Shown piece after piece: positions 1 to 6,013 of a stretch of DNA of 6,883 bases; the first letter of the stretch is position 1; every line of letters begins with the position of its first letter. The stretch is from assembly GCA_005787665.1 (NCBI GenBank), contig SYAB01000126.1:1-6883 (forward strand). The letters run 5' to 3'. The notes beneath the pieces are model-generated. The model had not been told where the DNA came from, made no database searches, and was given only the letters and a program-made list of their open reading frames with translations. The position numbers were made by a program, and so were the translations under genes. Source of the stretch: Actinomycetota bacterium (GTDB taxonomy: Bacteria; Actinomycetota; Actinomycetes; Mycobacteriales; Mycobacteriaceae).

Positions 1-461
1 AAGATGTCCAGGATGAGCGCGGTGCGGTCGATGACCTTGACTTTGACCACTTTTTCCAGCGCGGTCAGTTGGGCCGGGCTCAACTCGCCGTCGCAGATGA
101 CGGTGTCGGCTCCGGTGGCGATGACCACCTGGCGCAACTCCGCGGCCTTCCCCGAACCGATGTAGGTCGCCGGGTCCGGCTTGTCGCGGCGCTGGATCAT
201 GCCCTCGAGGACCTCCGAACCCGCGGTCTGCGCCAACGCCGCCAGTTCGGCGAGGCTGGCTTCGGCGTCGGCGGCACTGCCCTCGGTCCACACCCCGACC
301 AGCACCACCCGCTCCAACCGCAGCTGCCGGTACTCCACCTCCGAGACGTCGGCGAGCTCGGTGGACAGCCCGGCAACCCGGCGCAGCGCCGAACGGTCTT
401 CGAGGGCGAGTTCACCCAGACTGGGCCCGGCGGCGGGGGCGGCGCGATCAGATTCGGTCAT
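1..461 (-). CDS. hflX: GTPase HflX, N-terminal 153 residues (partial, runs off left edge)
   Basis: HflX is a ribosome-associated GTPase that splits stalled or idle 70S ribosomes; in mycobacteria it has been linked to macrolide-lincosamide tolerance. The window holds residues 1-153. Seen here: a variable acidic/Ala-rich N-terminus (1-15), then the HflX N-terminal domain with VEYRQLRLERVVLVGVW (about 42-58), SLAELAALAQTAG (69-81), the family signature RRDKPDPATYIGSGKAAEL (91-109) and DGELSPAQLTALE (124-136). The G1-G5 GTPase motifs lie beyond the edge. The ATG at 461 is the first possible start: the in-frame codons upstream give no start before a TGA at 482-480. A weak purine run (GGGG) precedes it. 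It is last of the five-gene minus-strand run, 47 bases after dapF. That gap holds no AT-rich block of the kind expected for a WhiB7-type promoter, so read-through from dapF is the simplest reading. Confidence 0.95.
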   Translation of the reverse strand, partial: MTESDRAAPAAGPSLGELALEDRSALRRVAGLSTELADVSEVEYRQLRLERVVLVGVWTEGSAADAEASLAELAALAQTAGSEVLEGMIQRRDKPDPATYIGSGKAAELRQVVIATGADTVICDGELSPAQLTALEKVVKVKVIDRTALILDI

Positions 462-508
462 GGCGGTACCCCGATGGTGTCACGGTCACAGGCGGTCGCG
501 CACCCCGA

Positions 509-1381
509 TTACAGGCCCGCTCCGCGCCACCACCGGTCGGACACCTCACCGCGAGCCACCAGAATCGACGGCCCGCGCAGAAAGGCGGCACGGTCGGTGA
601 CTTCCACGCACACCTCCCCGCCGGGTACCCGGATGCGCAGAGTGCCGGTCCGGACGCCCTGGTGCTCCAGGGCGGCGACCGCGGCGGCCACCGTGCCGGT
701 CCCGCACGACCGGGTCTCGCCGACTCCGCGCTCGTGGACCCGCATCGAGAGCGCGCCCCGCACCGGCGCGGTGAGGATCTCGACATTGACCCCATCAGGA
801 AACTGGTCGGGGTCGAACTCCACCGGCGCCGCGACGTCGAGGGCCGCAAGGTCCTCGTCGCCGTATTCCGGCACCAGACAAGCCAAATGCGGGTTTCCGA
901 CGTCGACCGCCACCCCGGTGAGCCGGTGACCGCCGACCCGCGCCCAACCGGCGCCGACCCGGGTCACCGGACCCATGTCGACGGTGACGTCGGCAGCCAG
1001 ATCGTCGGCGGTGTGCACGACGACGGGCCGCGGCCCGGCCAGGGATCCGACCACAAACTCGTTGCGGCTCTCCAGTCCGCTGGAGCGCAGGTAGTGGGCG
1101 AAAACCCGAACTCCGTTGCCGCACATCTGCGCGATCGATCCGTCAGCGTTCCGGTAATCCATGTACCAGTCGTCACCGGTCACACCCTGCGGCAAGCGTT
1201 CGAGGATGCCCGACGACACCGCCGCCCCTGCGGTGATCACCCGAAGGACTCCGTCGGCACCCAGGCCGCGGCGCCGATCGCACAGCGCGGCCACCGCCGA
1301 CGCCGTCAGATCCAGCCGGCCATCCAGGTCGGGCAGCACCACGAAGTCGTTCTCGGTGCCGTGTCCTTTGACGAACCTCAC
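509..1381 (-). CDS. dapF: diaminopimelate epimerase DapF
   Basis: Cytosolic, cofactor-independent epimerase that converts LL- to meso-diaminopimelate, the penultimate step of lysine synthesis and the source of the peptidoglycan cross-linking residue. At 290 residues it has the mycobacterial family length. Visible motifs: [11 protein letters not shown] (5-15), RRGLGADGV (37-45), [15 protein letters not shown] (76-90) with the first catalytic cysteine at 87, GNPHL (162-166), DGVNVE (196-201), and [14 protein letters not shown] (217-230) with the second catalytic cysteine at 226. Both members of the cysteine pair are therefore intact. The start is a GTG; GAGG lies about 10 bases upstream, and the protein begins right at the conserved F-x-KGHG strand, so no longer start is needed. 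It follows miaA by 36 bases and ends with TAA, 47 bases before hflX. No frameshift or odd composition. Confidence 0.97.
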   Translation of the reverse strand: MRFVKGHGTENDFVVLPDLDGRLDLTASAVAALCDRRRGLGADGVLRVITAGAAVSSGILERLPQGVTGDDWYMDYRNADGSIAQMCGNGVRVFAHYLRSSGLESRNEFVVGSLAGPRPVVVHTADDLAADVTVDMGPVTRVGAGWARVGGHRLTGVAVDVGNPHLACLVPEYGDEDLAALDVAAPVEFDPDQFPDGVNVEILTAPVRGALSMRVHERGVGETRSCGTGTVAAAVAALEHQGVRTGTLRIRVPGGEVCVEVTDRAAFLRGPSILVARGEVSDRWWRGAGL

Positions 1382-1417
1382 CGGCCGACGACCTCGGCGC
1401 GAGCTGGACTCACTGGC

Positions 1418-2344
1418 TCAGGATACGTTGCGCCAGTGCGCGGCCACCGTCTCGGCGAGCCCGCCGGCACCGGCGTCCAGCCAGGTGATGCGGTGGTCGC
1501 GGCGAAACCAGGACCGCTGCCTTCGCACGTAACGGCGGGTGCCCTGGAAGGTCAGTTCGCGGGCCCGGTCCAACGCGGCCGGGCCACCGCCGGCATCGAG
1601 GGCTGCGATCACCTGCGCGTAGCCCAGCGCCCGCGCCGCGGTGACACCCTCGCGCAGGCCGCGTCCAAGGAGATCGCCAACCTCCTCAACCAGACCCGCT
1701 CGGAACATGGCATCGGTGCGCTGATCCAGCCGCGCGTCGAGTATGTCTGTCTCCCAATCCAATCCGATGATCACCGTGCCCCATCTCGGCGGGCCCACGC
1801 GGGGCGCCGAGGCCGCGAAGGGCTGACCGGTCAGCTCGATGACCTCCAGCGCTCGAACGATCCGACGACCGTCGGAAGCCAGGATCGCCGCTCCTGCCGC
1901 CGGGTCGCGCCGGACCAGTTCGGCATGCAGTGCCCCGGTGCCGATATCGGCCAGCCGGTCCTCCCAACGAGCCCGCACGGCCGGATCTGTGGCGGGGAAC
2001 TCCCACTGGTCGAGAAGTGATTGGACGTACATCATCGACCCGCCGACGATGATCGGCACCGCCCCGCGGGCGGCCGCGGCCTCCACATCGGCCACGGCGT
2101 CCCGTTGATAGCGCGCCACGGTGGCGGTCTCGGTGATCTCGAGCACATCGAGTTGGCGGTGCACGATCCCCCGGCGCGCCGCGAGGGCCAGTTTGGCGGT
2201 GCCGATGTCCATCCCCCGGTACTGCTGCATCGCGTCGGCGTTGATCACCTCCGCCGCGCAGCCCAGGATCTCGGCAACGTCCAGGGCGAGGTCGGACTTT
2301 CCGGTACCGGTCGGCCCGATGATGGCGATGGGTCGGGCGGTCAC
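1418..2344 (-). CDS. miaA: tRNA dimethylallyltransferase MiaA
   Basis: Transfers the dimethylallyl group from DMAPP to N6 of A37 in tRNAs that read UNN codons, giving i6A37, the substrate of MiaB. At 308 residues it is a normal family length. Visible: a P-loop GPTGTGKS (10-17); [18 protein letters not shown] (34-51) with the probable catalytic Asp37; [12 protein letters not shown] (101-112), where Ser103 takes the place of the Thr found in E. coli-type enzymes (as I recall, mycobacterial homologues also have Ser); [17 protein letters not shown] (160-176); [10 protein letters not shown] (237-246); and the tRNA-binding [16 protein letters not shown] (268-283). The GTG start overlaps the stop of the preceding gene as GTGA, which suggests translational coupling; no strong separate Shine-Dalgarno is seen. 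The stop is TGA, 36 bases before dapF. Confidence 0.97.
   Translation of the reverse strand: MTARPIAIIGPTGTGKSDLALDVAEILGCAAEVINADAMQQYRGMDIGTAKLALAARRGIVHRQLDVLEITETATVARYQRDAVADVEAAAARGAVPIIVGGSMMYVQSLLDQWEFPATDPAVRARWEDRLADIGTGALHAELVRRDPAAGAAILASDGRRIVRALEVIELTGQPFAASAPRVGPPRWGTVIIGLDWETDILDARLDQRTDAMFRAGLVEEVGDLLGRGLREGVTAARALGYAQVIAALDAGGGPAALDRARELTFQGTRRYVRRQRSWFRRDHRITWLDAGAGGLAETVAAHWRNVS
2341..2344 (-). other. GTGA stop/start overlap coupling the LigB-like gene to miaA
   Basis: Read on the minus strand, the four bases GTGA contain the GTG start of miaA and the TGA stop of the preceding gene. Such overlaps usually let a terminating ribosome restart on the next gene, giving linked output of both proteins. 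Confidence 0.85.
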
Positions 2345-3027
2345 GGCGTCCAGATGCCGGCGAAGTAGCCGACGCCGTAGGGCGCGCCGCGGGCGAACTC
2401 CGACGCTTCCCGGGGACCGGGTTCGGCCAGTCCGGCAAGCACCTGATACGCCACCCGGCCGACGATCCAGTCCGGCAGGGCGGTCAGTACGGTGCGGTCG
2501 CCGGTGGCCAGCGCGTCATCGAGGGCCGTCTGTATCGGTCCGGCGTCCGGGTCGTACCCGCCGGGTGCGGTCGGGGTGAGGGTCGCGGCGCCGTCGGCCA
2601 GGGCGAGCACCCCGATCGGGTCGTCAGCGCGGTCGATCTCGTCGCGCAGTGCGCGGCCGTGGGCCAGCGCGGAGGCCGCGTCGAGGCCGGGGGCGAAGAC
2701 TCGAACCTGCACCCGCGCCTCCGGGTTCGCCTGCCCGCGCAGCCAGCCGGCGAACAACGCACACAGCGGCAGTGCGGCGATCGCCGGGCCGGCGTCGGGG
2801 GCCAGCGCCACCGGCACGTCGACACCGTAGCCGGCGAAGGTGCCCCGCGTGTCCGACCCGATGACCTGATCGGTGGGGCCGACACCGACCGCGATCCAGC
2901 GCTGCGGAAGCGTCGATGCGGCCGCGACCGCCGCGTCCCGAATACCGGCGACCTCGACGGCCGCCGCTCCGCCCAGTTCCGGCACCAGCACCGGGGCGGA
3001 GGGGCTCAGCGCGATAGCAGTCAACAC
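2341..3027 (-). CDS. LigB-like (class III extradiol dioxygenase subunit B-like) protein of unknown function, Rv2728c-type
   Basis: 228 residues, Ala- and Gly-rich, with no signal peptide or membrane helix. I recognise it by its place next to miaA and by its start, [14 protein letters not shown] (7-20), which resembles the opening strand of LigB-type extradiol dioxygenase folds and of actinobacterial homologues beside miaA/dapF. A Rossmann-like pattern follows ([11 protein letters not shown], 43-53), then [14 protein letters not shown] (118-131), and near the C-terminus the strongly conserved-looking [11 protein letters not shown] (190-200) and [12 protein letters not shown] (215-226). There is only one histidine (His123), so the 2-His-1-Glu iron site of true LigB enzymes cannot be present. 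A dioxygenase role is therefore unlikely; a structural, binding or different catalytic role is open. The start is GTG with no clear Shine-Dalgarno, 10 bases after the transporter stop. Its TGA overlaps the GTG of miaA. Confidence 0.85.
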   Translation of the reverse strand: MLTAIALSPSAPVLVPELGGAAAVEVAGIRDAAVAAASTLPQRWIAVGVGPTDQVIGSDTRGTFAGYGVDVPVALAPDAGPAIAALPLCALFAGWLRGQANPEARVQVRVFAPGLDAASALAHGRALRDEIDRADDPIGVLALADGAATLTPTAPGGYDPDAGPIQTALDDALATGDRTVLTALPDWIVGRVAYQVLAGLAEPGPREASEFARGAPYGVGYFAGIWTP

Positions 3028-3037
3028 GACCGCAACG

Positions 3038-3904
3038 CTAGCCGCCGACGCTCGCGGTCGCCTCGCTGCGGGCCAGTGCGGCGGTGGCGACCACCATGAC
3101 GATCACGGCGCCGATGAGGACCACCCAACCGTCCTCCCCGGGCCTCAGGGCCTCACCGAGCACCACGATGCCCAGAACGGAGCCGACCAGCGGTTCGGTG
3201 ACGGTCATGGTCGGCAGCGACGACTCCAGCGATCCGGCGCGGAACGACGACTGCTGCCAGGCCGTGGCGGCGAAGGCGACCGCTGCCCATGCATAGAGTT
3301 CCGGCGCCGCGAGCACCGCCCACAATCCGTCTCCGAGGCGCTCGACCACACCCTTGGTCAAAACGGCGAACACGCCCCACAGCGATCCGGACACCAGGCC
3401 CAGCAGCACCGCAGCGGCAGGCCGGCCGGCGAACACCCGGGCACCGACGATGCAGAGTGCCAGCGTCGGCGCCAGTACGGCGATCACCCCGGCCCAGACC
3501 TCGACACCGGCGCGGGCATGACCCTCCGTGGGGTTGCCGACAGTGACGATCAGCGCCACGGAGATCGCGAGCAGAGCGGCCCACAGCCACTGGGATCGAC
3601 TCACCGGATGACCGGTGCTGCGGGCATTGATCGGCAGCGCGAACAGCAGCGAGGTGACTAGCAGCGCCTGCACCAGAAGCACCGAACCCAACCCCAGGGC
3701 GGCCGCTTGACATCCGAAGCCCAGCGCGGACACCAGACTGCCCAGCCACCACTGCTTGTCCTTGAGAAGCCGGACGAACAGTTCGAGGTGACCGACCGGT
3801 TCGTCGGTCACCTCGTGGGCGGAGCGCTGGTGGATCACATCGCCGATGGCGATGAAGAAGGCGGCGGCCAGCGCCAACAGGGCGGCGATGTCGGTTCTGG
3901 CCAC
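3038..3904 (-). CDS. DMT/EamA-type integral membrane transporter, Rv2729c-type
   Basis: 288-residue polytopic membrane protein of the inner membrane; the substrate cannot be told from the sequence. About nine to ten hydrophobic segments are visible, roughly at 5-24, 52-72, 74-92, 106-123, 134-157, 163-184, 191-214, 228-249 and 259-276. The C-terminal stretch SSLPTMTVTEPLVGSVLG followed by VVLGEAL (228-253) has the P...EP..G...LGE pattern typical of drug/metabolite transporter family members. A conserved-looking polar loop, GDVIHQRSAHEVTDEPVG (21-38), follows helix 1. The start is GTG at 3904 with a good Shine-Dalgarno, GGAGG at 3918-3914, nine bases away. It is the first gene of the minus-strand run leading to hflX and ends (TAG) 10 bases before the LigB-like gene, so it should share a transcript. 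Its leader and early coding part contain inverted repeats, listed separately. Confidence 0.88.
   Translation of the reverse strand: MARTDIAALLALAAAFFIAIGDVIHQRSAHEVTDEPVGHLELFVRLLKDKQWWLGSLVSALGFGCQAAALGLGSVLLVQALLVTSLLFALPINARSTGHPVSRSQWLWAALLAISVALIVTVGNPTEGHARAGVEVWAGVIAVLAPTLALCIVGARVFAGRPAAAVLLGLVSGSLWGVFAVLTKGVVERLGDGLWAVLAAPELYAWAAVAFAATAWQQSSFRAGSLESSLPTMTVTEPLVGSVLGIVVLGEALRPGEDGWVVLIGAVIVMVVATAALARSEATASVGG
3784..3815 (-). repeat. Perfect 13-base inverted repeat (6-base loop) inside the transporter coding sequence
   Basis: Arms 3784-3796 (CGAGGTGACCGAC) and 3803-3815 (GTCGGTCACCTCG) are exact reverse complements around the loop CGGTTC. In the transporter mRNA this lies about +90 to +121 from the GTG, covering codons 30-41 (HEVTDEPVGHLE). 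It would form a very stable stem. There is no U-run after it, so it is not a classical terminator. It may simply follow from the codons used, or act as an early-coding RNA structure. Confidence 0.8.
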
Positions 3905-3913
3905 GAGTGCTCC

Positions 3914-3946
3914 CCTCCGGATGGTCGTCAGCGTGCCTGCCGGAGG
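3914..3946 (-). promoter_or_regulatory. Possible Shine-Dalgarno-sequestering hairpin upstream of the transporter
   Basis: 3914-3920 (CCTCCGG) and 3940-3946 (CCGGAGG) are perfect reverse complements with a 19-base loop. In the minus-strand mRNA the downstream arm is CCGGAGG, which contains the GGAGG ribosome binding site of the transporter, so pairing would hide it. The upstream arm also takes part in a second hairpin (3939-3971), so the two cannot form together. Seven-base matches are not rare in DNA this GC-rich, and it is not shown that the transcript starts upstream of 3971. Confidence 0.35.
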
Positions 3947-3971
3947 TTGGCCGGAGCAAGCGCCAACCGGC
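3939..3971 (-). repeat. Inverted repeat competing with the ribosome-binding-site hairpin
   Basis: GGTTGGC at 3945-3951 and GCCAACC at 3962-3968 are exact reverse complements with a 10-base loop. After a 3-base bulge the stem could gain three more pairs (3969-3971 with 3939-3941). It shares 3940-3946 with the upstream arm of the ribosome-binding-site hairpin. It could be an anti-sequestering stem in the leader RNA, or a protein binding site in the DNA. Confidence 0.35.
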
Positions 3972-4090
3972 GAACCCGGGCACGCAGCCGGGGCCGAACT
4001 GGTTCAATAACCCCGACGGCCCGCCGGATGCGGTGGGCAGCGATGCCACTGGAGCCGCTTCGCGCGGCAGGGGCGCGGCCACCACCGCGC

Positions 4091-4096
4091 AGAGGA
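4091..4096 (+). promoter_or_regulatory. Ribosome binding site of the DUF349 gene
   Basis: AGAGGA lies 10 bases before the ATG at 4107. An in-frame TGA at 4101-4103 sits between it and the ATG, so the start cannot be further upstream. The two together fix the start codon. Confidence 0.7.
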
Positions 4097-4106
4097 CAGG
4101 TGACCC

Positions 4107-5426
4107 ATGACCAGCGACGAAACACCCACCGGCGCGGTGCCCAAGCCCGCCCCGCGACCGGGTCCCGCCCGGCCGGCAGCCCGCCCGCATCCACCGGCGC
4201 CACCGCAGCCCCCCCGCAGCGATCCGCGGAGGTTCGGCCGGGTCGCCGAGGACGGCACCGTCTTCCTGGTCACTGCCGCCGGCGAGCGGATGGTCGGCTC
4301 GTGGCAGGCCGGAGACCCGGAGGCGGCCTTCGAGCACTTCGGCCGGCGCTTCGACGACCTGGCTACCGAGATCACGCTGATGGAGACCAGGCTGGCCGCG
4401 GGCACCGGGGACGCCCGCAAGATCAAGACCGCGGCGGCAACACTTGCCCAATCTCTCTCCACCGCAAACGTTCTCGGTGACGTCGACGCCCTGGCGGCGC
4501 GACTGCAGGCCATCGCCGAGCATGCCGACGAGACCGCCCAGGCCGAGCGTGCCCGGCGGGAGGAGCATCGGGCGGCGCAGACCGCACGCAAAGAGGCCCT
4601 GGCCGCGGAGGCCGAGGATCTGGCCGCGAACGCCAGCCAGTGGAAGTCCGCCGGCGACCGGATGCGGGCCATCCTCGAGGAGTGGCGGACCGTCACCGGC
4701 CTGGACCGCAAGGCCGATGACGCGCTCTGGAAGCGCTACTCGGCAGCCCGCGATGCATTCAACCGGCGCCGCGGAACCCACTTCGCCGAACTCGACCGGG
4801 AGCGGGCCGGTGCGCGGGAGTCCAAGGAGAGGCTGTGCGTGCGCGCCGAGGAGTTGTCGACCTCCACCGATTGGGCTGCCACCGCGACGGCGTTCCGCAA
4901 TCTGATGTCGGAGTGGAAGGCGATCGGTCGGACCTCGAAGGACAACGACGACGCGTTGTGGCAGCGGTTCAAGGCCGCCCAGGACGCTTTTTTCGCCGCC
5001 CGCGATGCGGTGAGCGCCGAACGCGACGCCGAGTTCGCGGCGAACGGCGAGGCCAAGGAGCGGTTACTGGCCGAGGCCGAGCGGATCGATGTGTCCAGTC
5101 CCGACGCGGCGCGCGCGGCCCTGCGAACGCTCACCGATAAGTGGGATGCGATCGGCAAAGCTCCCCGGGACCGCTCGGCGGAACTGGAGCGGCGGCTGCA
5201 GGCGGTGGAGAAGAAGGTGCGTGACGCGGCCGACTCCGGGCGGATCGACCCGGAAGCCAAGGCTCGGGCCGAGCAGTTCCGCGCCCGCGCCGAGCAGTTC
5301 GAGCGTCAGGCGCAGAAGGCCGAGTCCGCGGGCCGCGACAAGGAGGCCGCCGAGGCTCGCGCCAACGCCGCCCAGTGGAACGAGTGGGCGCTGGCGGCGG
5401 CGCAGGCCGTCGCCAAACGGCGTTAG
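4107..5426 (+). CDS. DUF349 repeat protein, Rv2731-type, alanine/arginine-rich coiled coil
   Basis: 439 residues, probably cytosolic, with no signal peptide or membrane helix; function unknown. Order of parts: a disordered Pro/Ala-rich leader (about 8-40); a small domain, [12 protein letters not shown] then [20 protein letters not shown] (43-79), typical of the actinobacterial members; a long helical stretch rich in Ala, Arg and Glu (80-175); then DUF349 repeats. Repeat 1 has EEWRTVTG with [15 protein letters not shown] (191-218). Repeat 2 has [18 protein letters not shown] and [14 protein letters not shown] (268-299). Repeat 3 is degenerate: [20 protein letters not shown] (344-363), without the ALW core. 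The C-terminus (about 381-430) is another charged coiled-coil-like region ending in [18 protein letters not shown]. The ATG is the first possible start after an in-frame TGA. It is the only plus-strand gene here, divergent from the transporter and convergent with the small membrane protein. Confidence 0.93.
   Translation: MTSDETPTGAVPKPAPRPGPARPAARPHPPAPPQPPRSDPRRFGRVAEDGTVFLVTAAGERMVGSWQAGDPEAAFEHFGRRFDDLATEITLMETRLAAGTGDARKIKTAAATLAQSLSTANVLGDVDALAARLQAIAEHADETAQAERARREEHRAAQTARKEALAAEAEDLAANASQWKSAGDRMRAILEEWRTVTGLDRKADDALWKRYSAARDAFNRRRGTHFAELDRERAGARESKERLCVRAEELSTSTDWAATATAFRNLMSEWKAIGRTSKDNDDALWQRFKAAQDAFFAARDAVSAERDAEFAANGEAKERLLAEAERIDVSSPDAARAALRTLTDKWDAIGKAPRDRSAELERRLQAVEKKVRDAADSGRIDPEAKARAEQFRARAEQFERQAQKAESAGRDKEAAEARANAAQWNEWALAAAQAVAKRR
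5423..5426. other. Tail-to-tail overlap of two convergent stop codons
   Basis: The four bases TTAG contain the plus-strand TAG of the DUF349 gene (5424-5426) and the minus-strand TAA of the membrane protein gene (5423-5425). There is no room between the genes for a terminator, and I see no strong hairpin with a U-run on either side. Confidence 0.9.
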
Positions 5427-6013
5427 CGTTCCGGCGGATGGCGGTCATCGCGCGAGTCCAGCCCGTCGAGCAGCGATCTGGCCTGCTGATCGGCGGCGTC
5501 CTGCCGGCGTTGGGCCTCGGCGGCCATCTGTAGCGCCGTACGACTCCATACCACCCGGGCCCAGTGGAACGTCAGCAGCAGCATCGCGAGCCAGGCCACG
5601 ATGAGACCGATGCCGGGCCCGGGATGAACGGCCGCGGCGGTCTGCCTCGACCACACCGCCAGCATGCCCAGCGCGCTGCCGACCGCACTTCCGGCCAGCG
5701 CGATCCACGCCATCGTCCACCGCCGGGTCAACAGCGCCAGCATCGAGAAACCGACACCGAAGACCAGGGCGAACCATACGAACAACCGGGATGGCAGCGC
5801 GATCCCGGCTCCGATCGCGGTGTCGTCGCCCATCAGCACGTTGATACCGCGGGCGCCCCCCGTATGCGGCAGGACGAACGAGAGCAGCAGCACGAACACC
5901 AGGACCGCCACCACGACGGCCCGTGCACCCGGGTCGATTTCGCCGGCGACCCGCCGCTCGGCGGCTTCCAGATCGGCTCGGTAGGCCGACAGATCGTCGG
6001 GGGATCCGGTCAT
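5423..6013 (-). CDS. Four-helix membrane protein of unknown function, Rv2732c-type
   Basis: 196 residues from the chosen start. Visible parts: a short charged cytoplasmic-looking helix, [20 protein letters not shown]; four hydrophobic segments, at about 32-50 ([17 protein letters not shown]), 75-96 ([20 protein letters not shown]), 100-121 ([21 protein letters not shown]) and 135-155 ([21 protein letters not shown]); and a C-terminal helix rich in Ala, Gln and Arg (about 159-185). I know of no function. The ATG at 6013 is chosen because AGGA lies eight bases upstream and the start forms an ATGA overlap with the miaB stop. An ATG three codons earlier (6022) is possible, giving 199 residues, but its AGG is directly adjacent to it. 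It is cotranscribed with miaB and converges on the DUF349 gene. Confidence 0.88.
   Translation of the reverse strand: MTGSPDDLSAYRADLEAAERRVAGEIDPGARAVVVAVLVFVLLLSFVLPHTGGARGINVLMGDDTAIGAGIALPSRLFVWFALVFGVGFSMLALLTRRWTMAWIALAGSAVGSALGMLAVWSRQTAAAVHPGPGIGLIVAWLAMLLLTFHWARVVWSRTALQMAAEAQRRQDAADQQARSLLDGLDSRDDRHPPER
6010..6013 (-). other. ATGA stop/start overlap coupling miaB to the membrane protein gene
   Basis: On the minus strand the bases ATGA hold the ATG of the membrane protein gene and the TGA of miaB. With AGGA eight bases upstream of this ATG, translational coupling is likely. Confidence 0.7.

Larger units (their letters stand above)
3905..4106. other. Divergent intergenic region between the transporter operon and the DUF349 gene
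   Basis: These 202 bases separate two genes that face away from each other, so they should hold the promoters of both. I could not assign convincing -10 boxes: a TTGAAC on the minus strand (4007-4002) has no TANNNT partner at the right distance, and the only AT-rich spot is GGTTCAATAACC at 4001-4012. The part near the transporter holds two overlapping inverted repeats (3914-3971). The DUF349 end holds an AGAGGA ribosome binding site at 4091-4096. A plus-strand open frame, 3907-4110, fills the gap but has no coding-like base pattern. Confidence 0.7.

Noticed and set aside
69..929. Plus-strand open frame (286 codons) opposite hflX and the end of dapF.
   Set aside because: Antisense to two conserved proteins, with Arg/Pro/His-rich translation typical of a frame shadow.
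956..965. 10-base palindrome GACCCGGGTC within dapF.
   Set aside because: Short GC palindromes are common by chance here, and it sits inside ordinary coding sequence with no neighbouring signal.
662..2020. Long plus-strand open frame (452 codons) across dapF and miaA.
   Set aside because: It lies opposite two well-supported genes with intact catalytic motifs. Long antisense open frames are expected in very GC-rich coding DNA, and the translation is low-complexity Arg/Pro/Gly-rich sequence without a domain.
3979..4012. TTGAAC on the minus strand (4007-4002) and the AT-richer GGTTCAATAACC as promoter elements.
   Set aside because: No TANNNT-like -10 element lies 16-19 bases downstream of the TTGAAC, and none is formed by the AT-rich spot on either strand. 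Not enough for a promoter call.
3907..4110. A 67-codon plus-strand open frame in the divergent gap, starting GTG and ending in an ATGA overlap with the DUF349 start; M. tuberculosis has a hypothetical gene (Rv2730) annotated at about this place.
   Set aside because: By hand count its third codon positions are about 80% G/C and its second positions about 73%, without the strong contrast seen in real genes of such a genome. It has no ribosome binding site, its start overlaps the transporter's Shine-Dalgarno region, and the protein shows no recognisable motif.
3153..4781. Long minus-strand open frame (542 codons) across the transporter, the intergenic region and the start of the DUF349 gene.
   Set aside because: It is out of frame with the transporter on the same strand and antisense to the DUF349 gene. 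No domain is visible, and GC bias explains the lack of stops.
5411..5422. CGCC-AAAC-GGCG hairpin just before the DUF349 stop as a terminator.
   Set aside because: Only four base pairs and no U-run follows; too weak to call.
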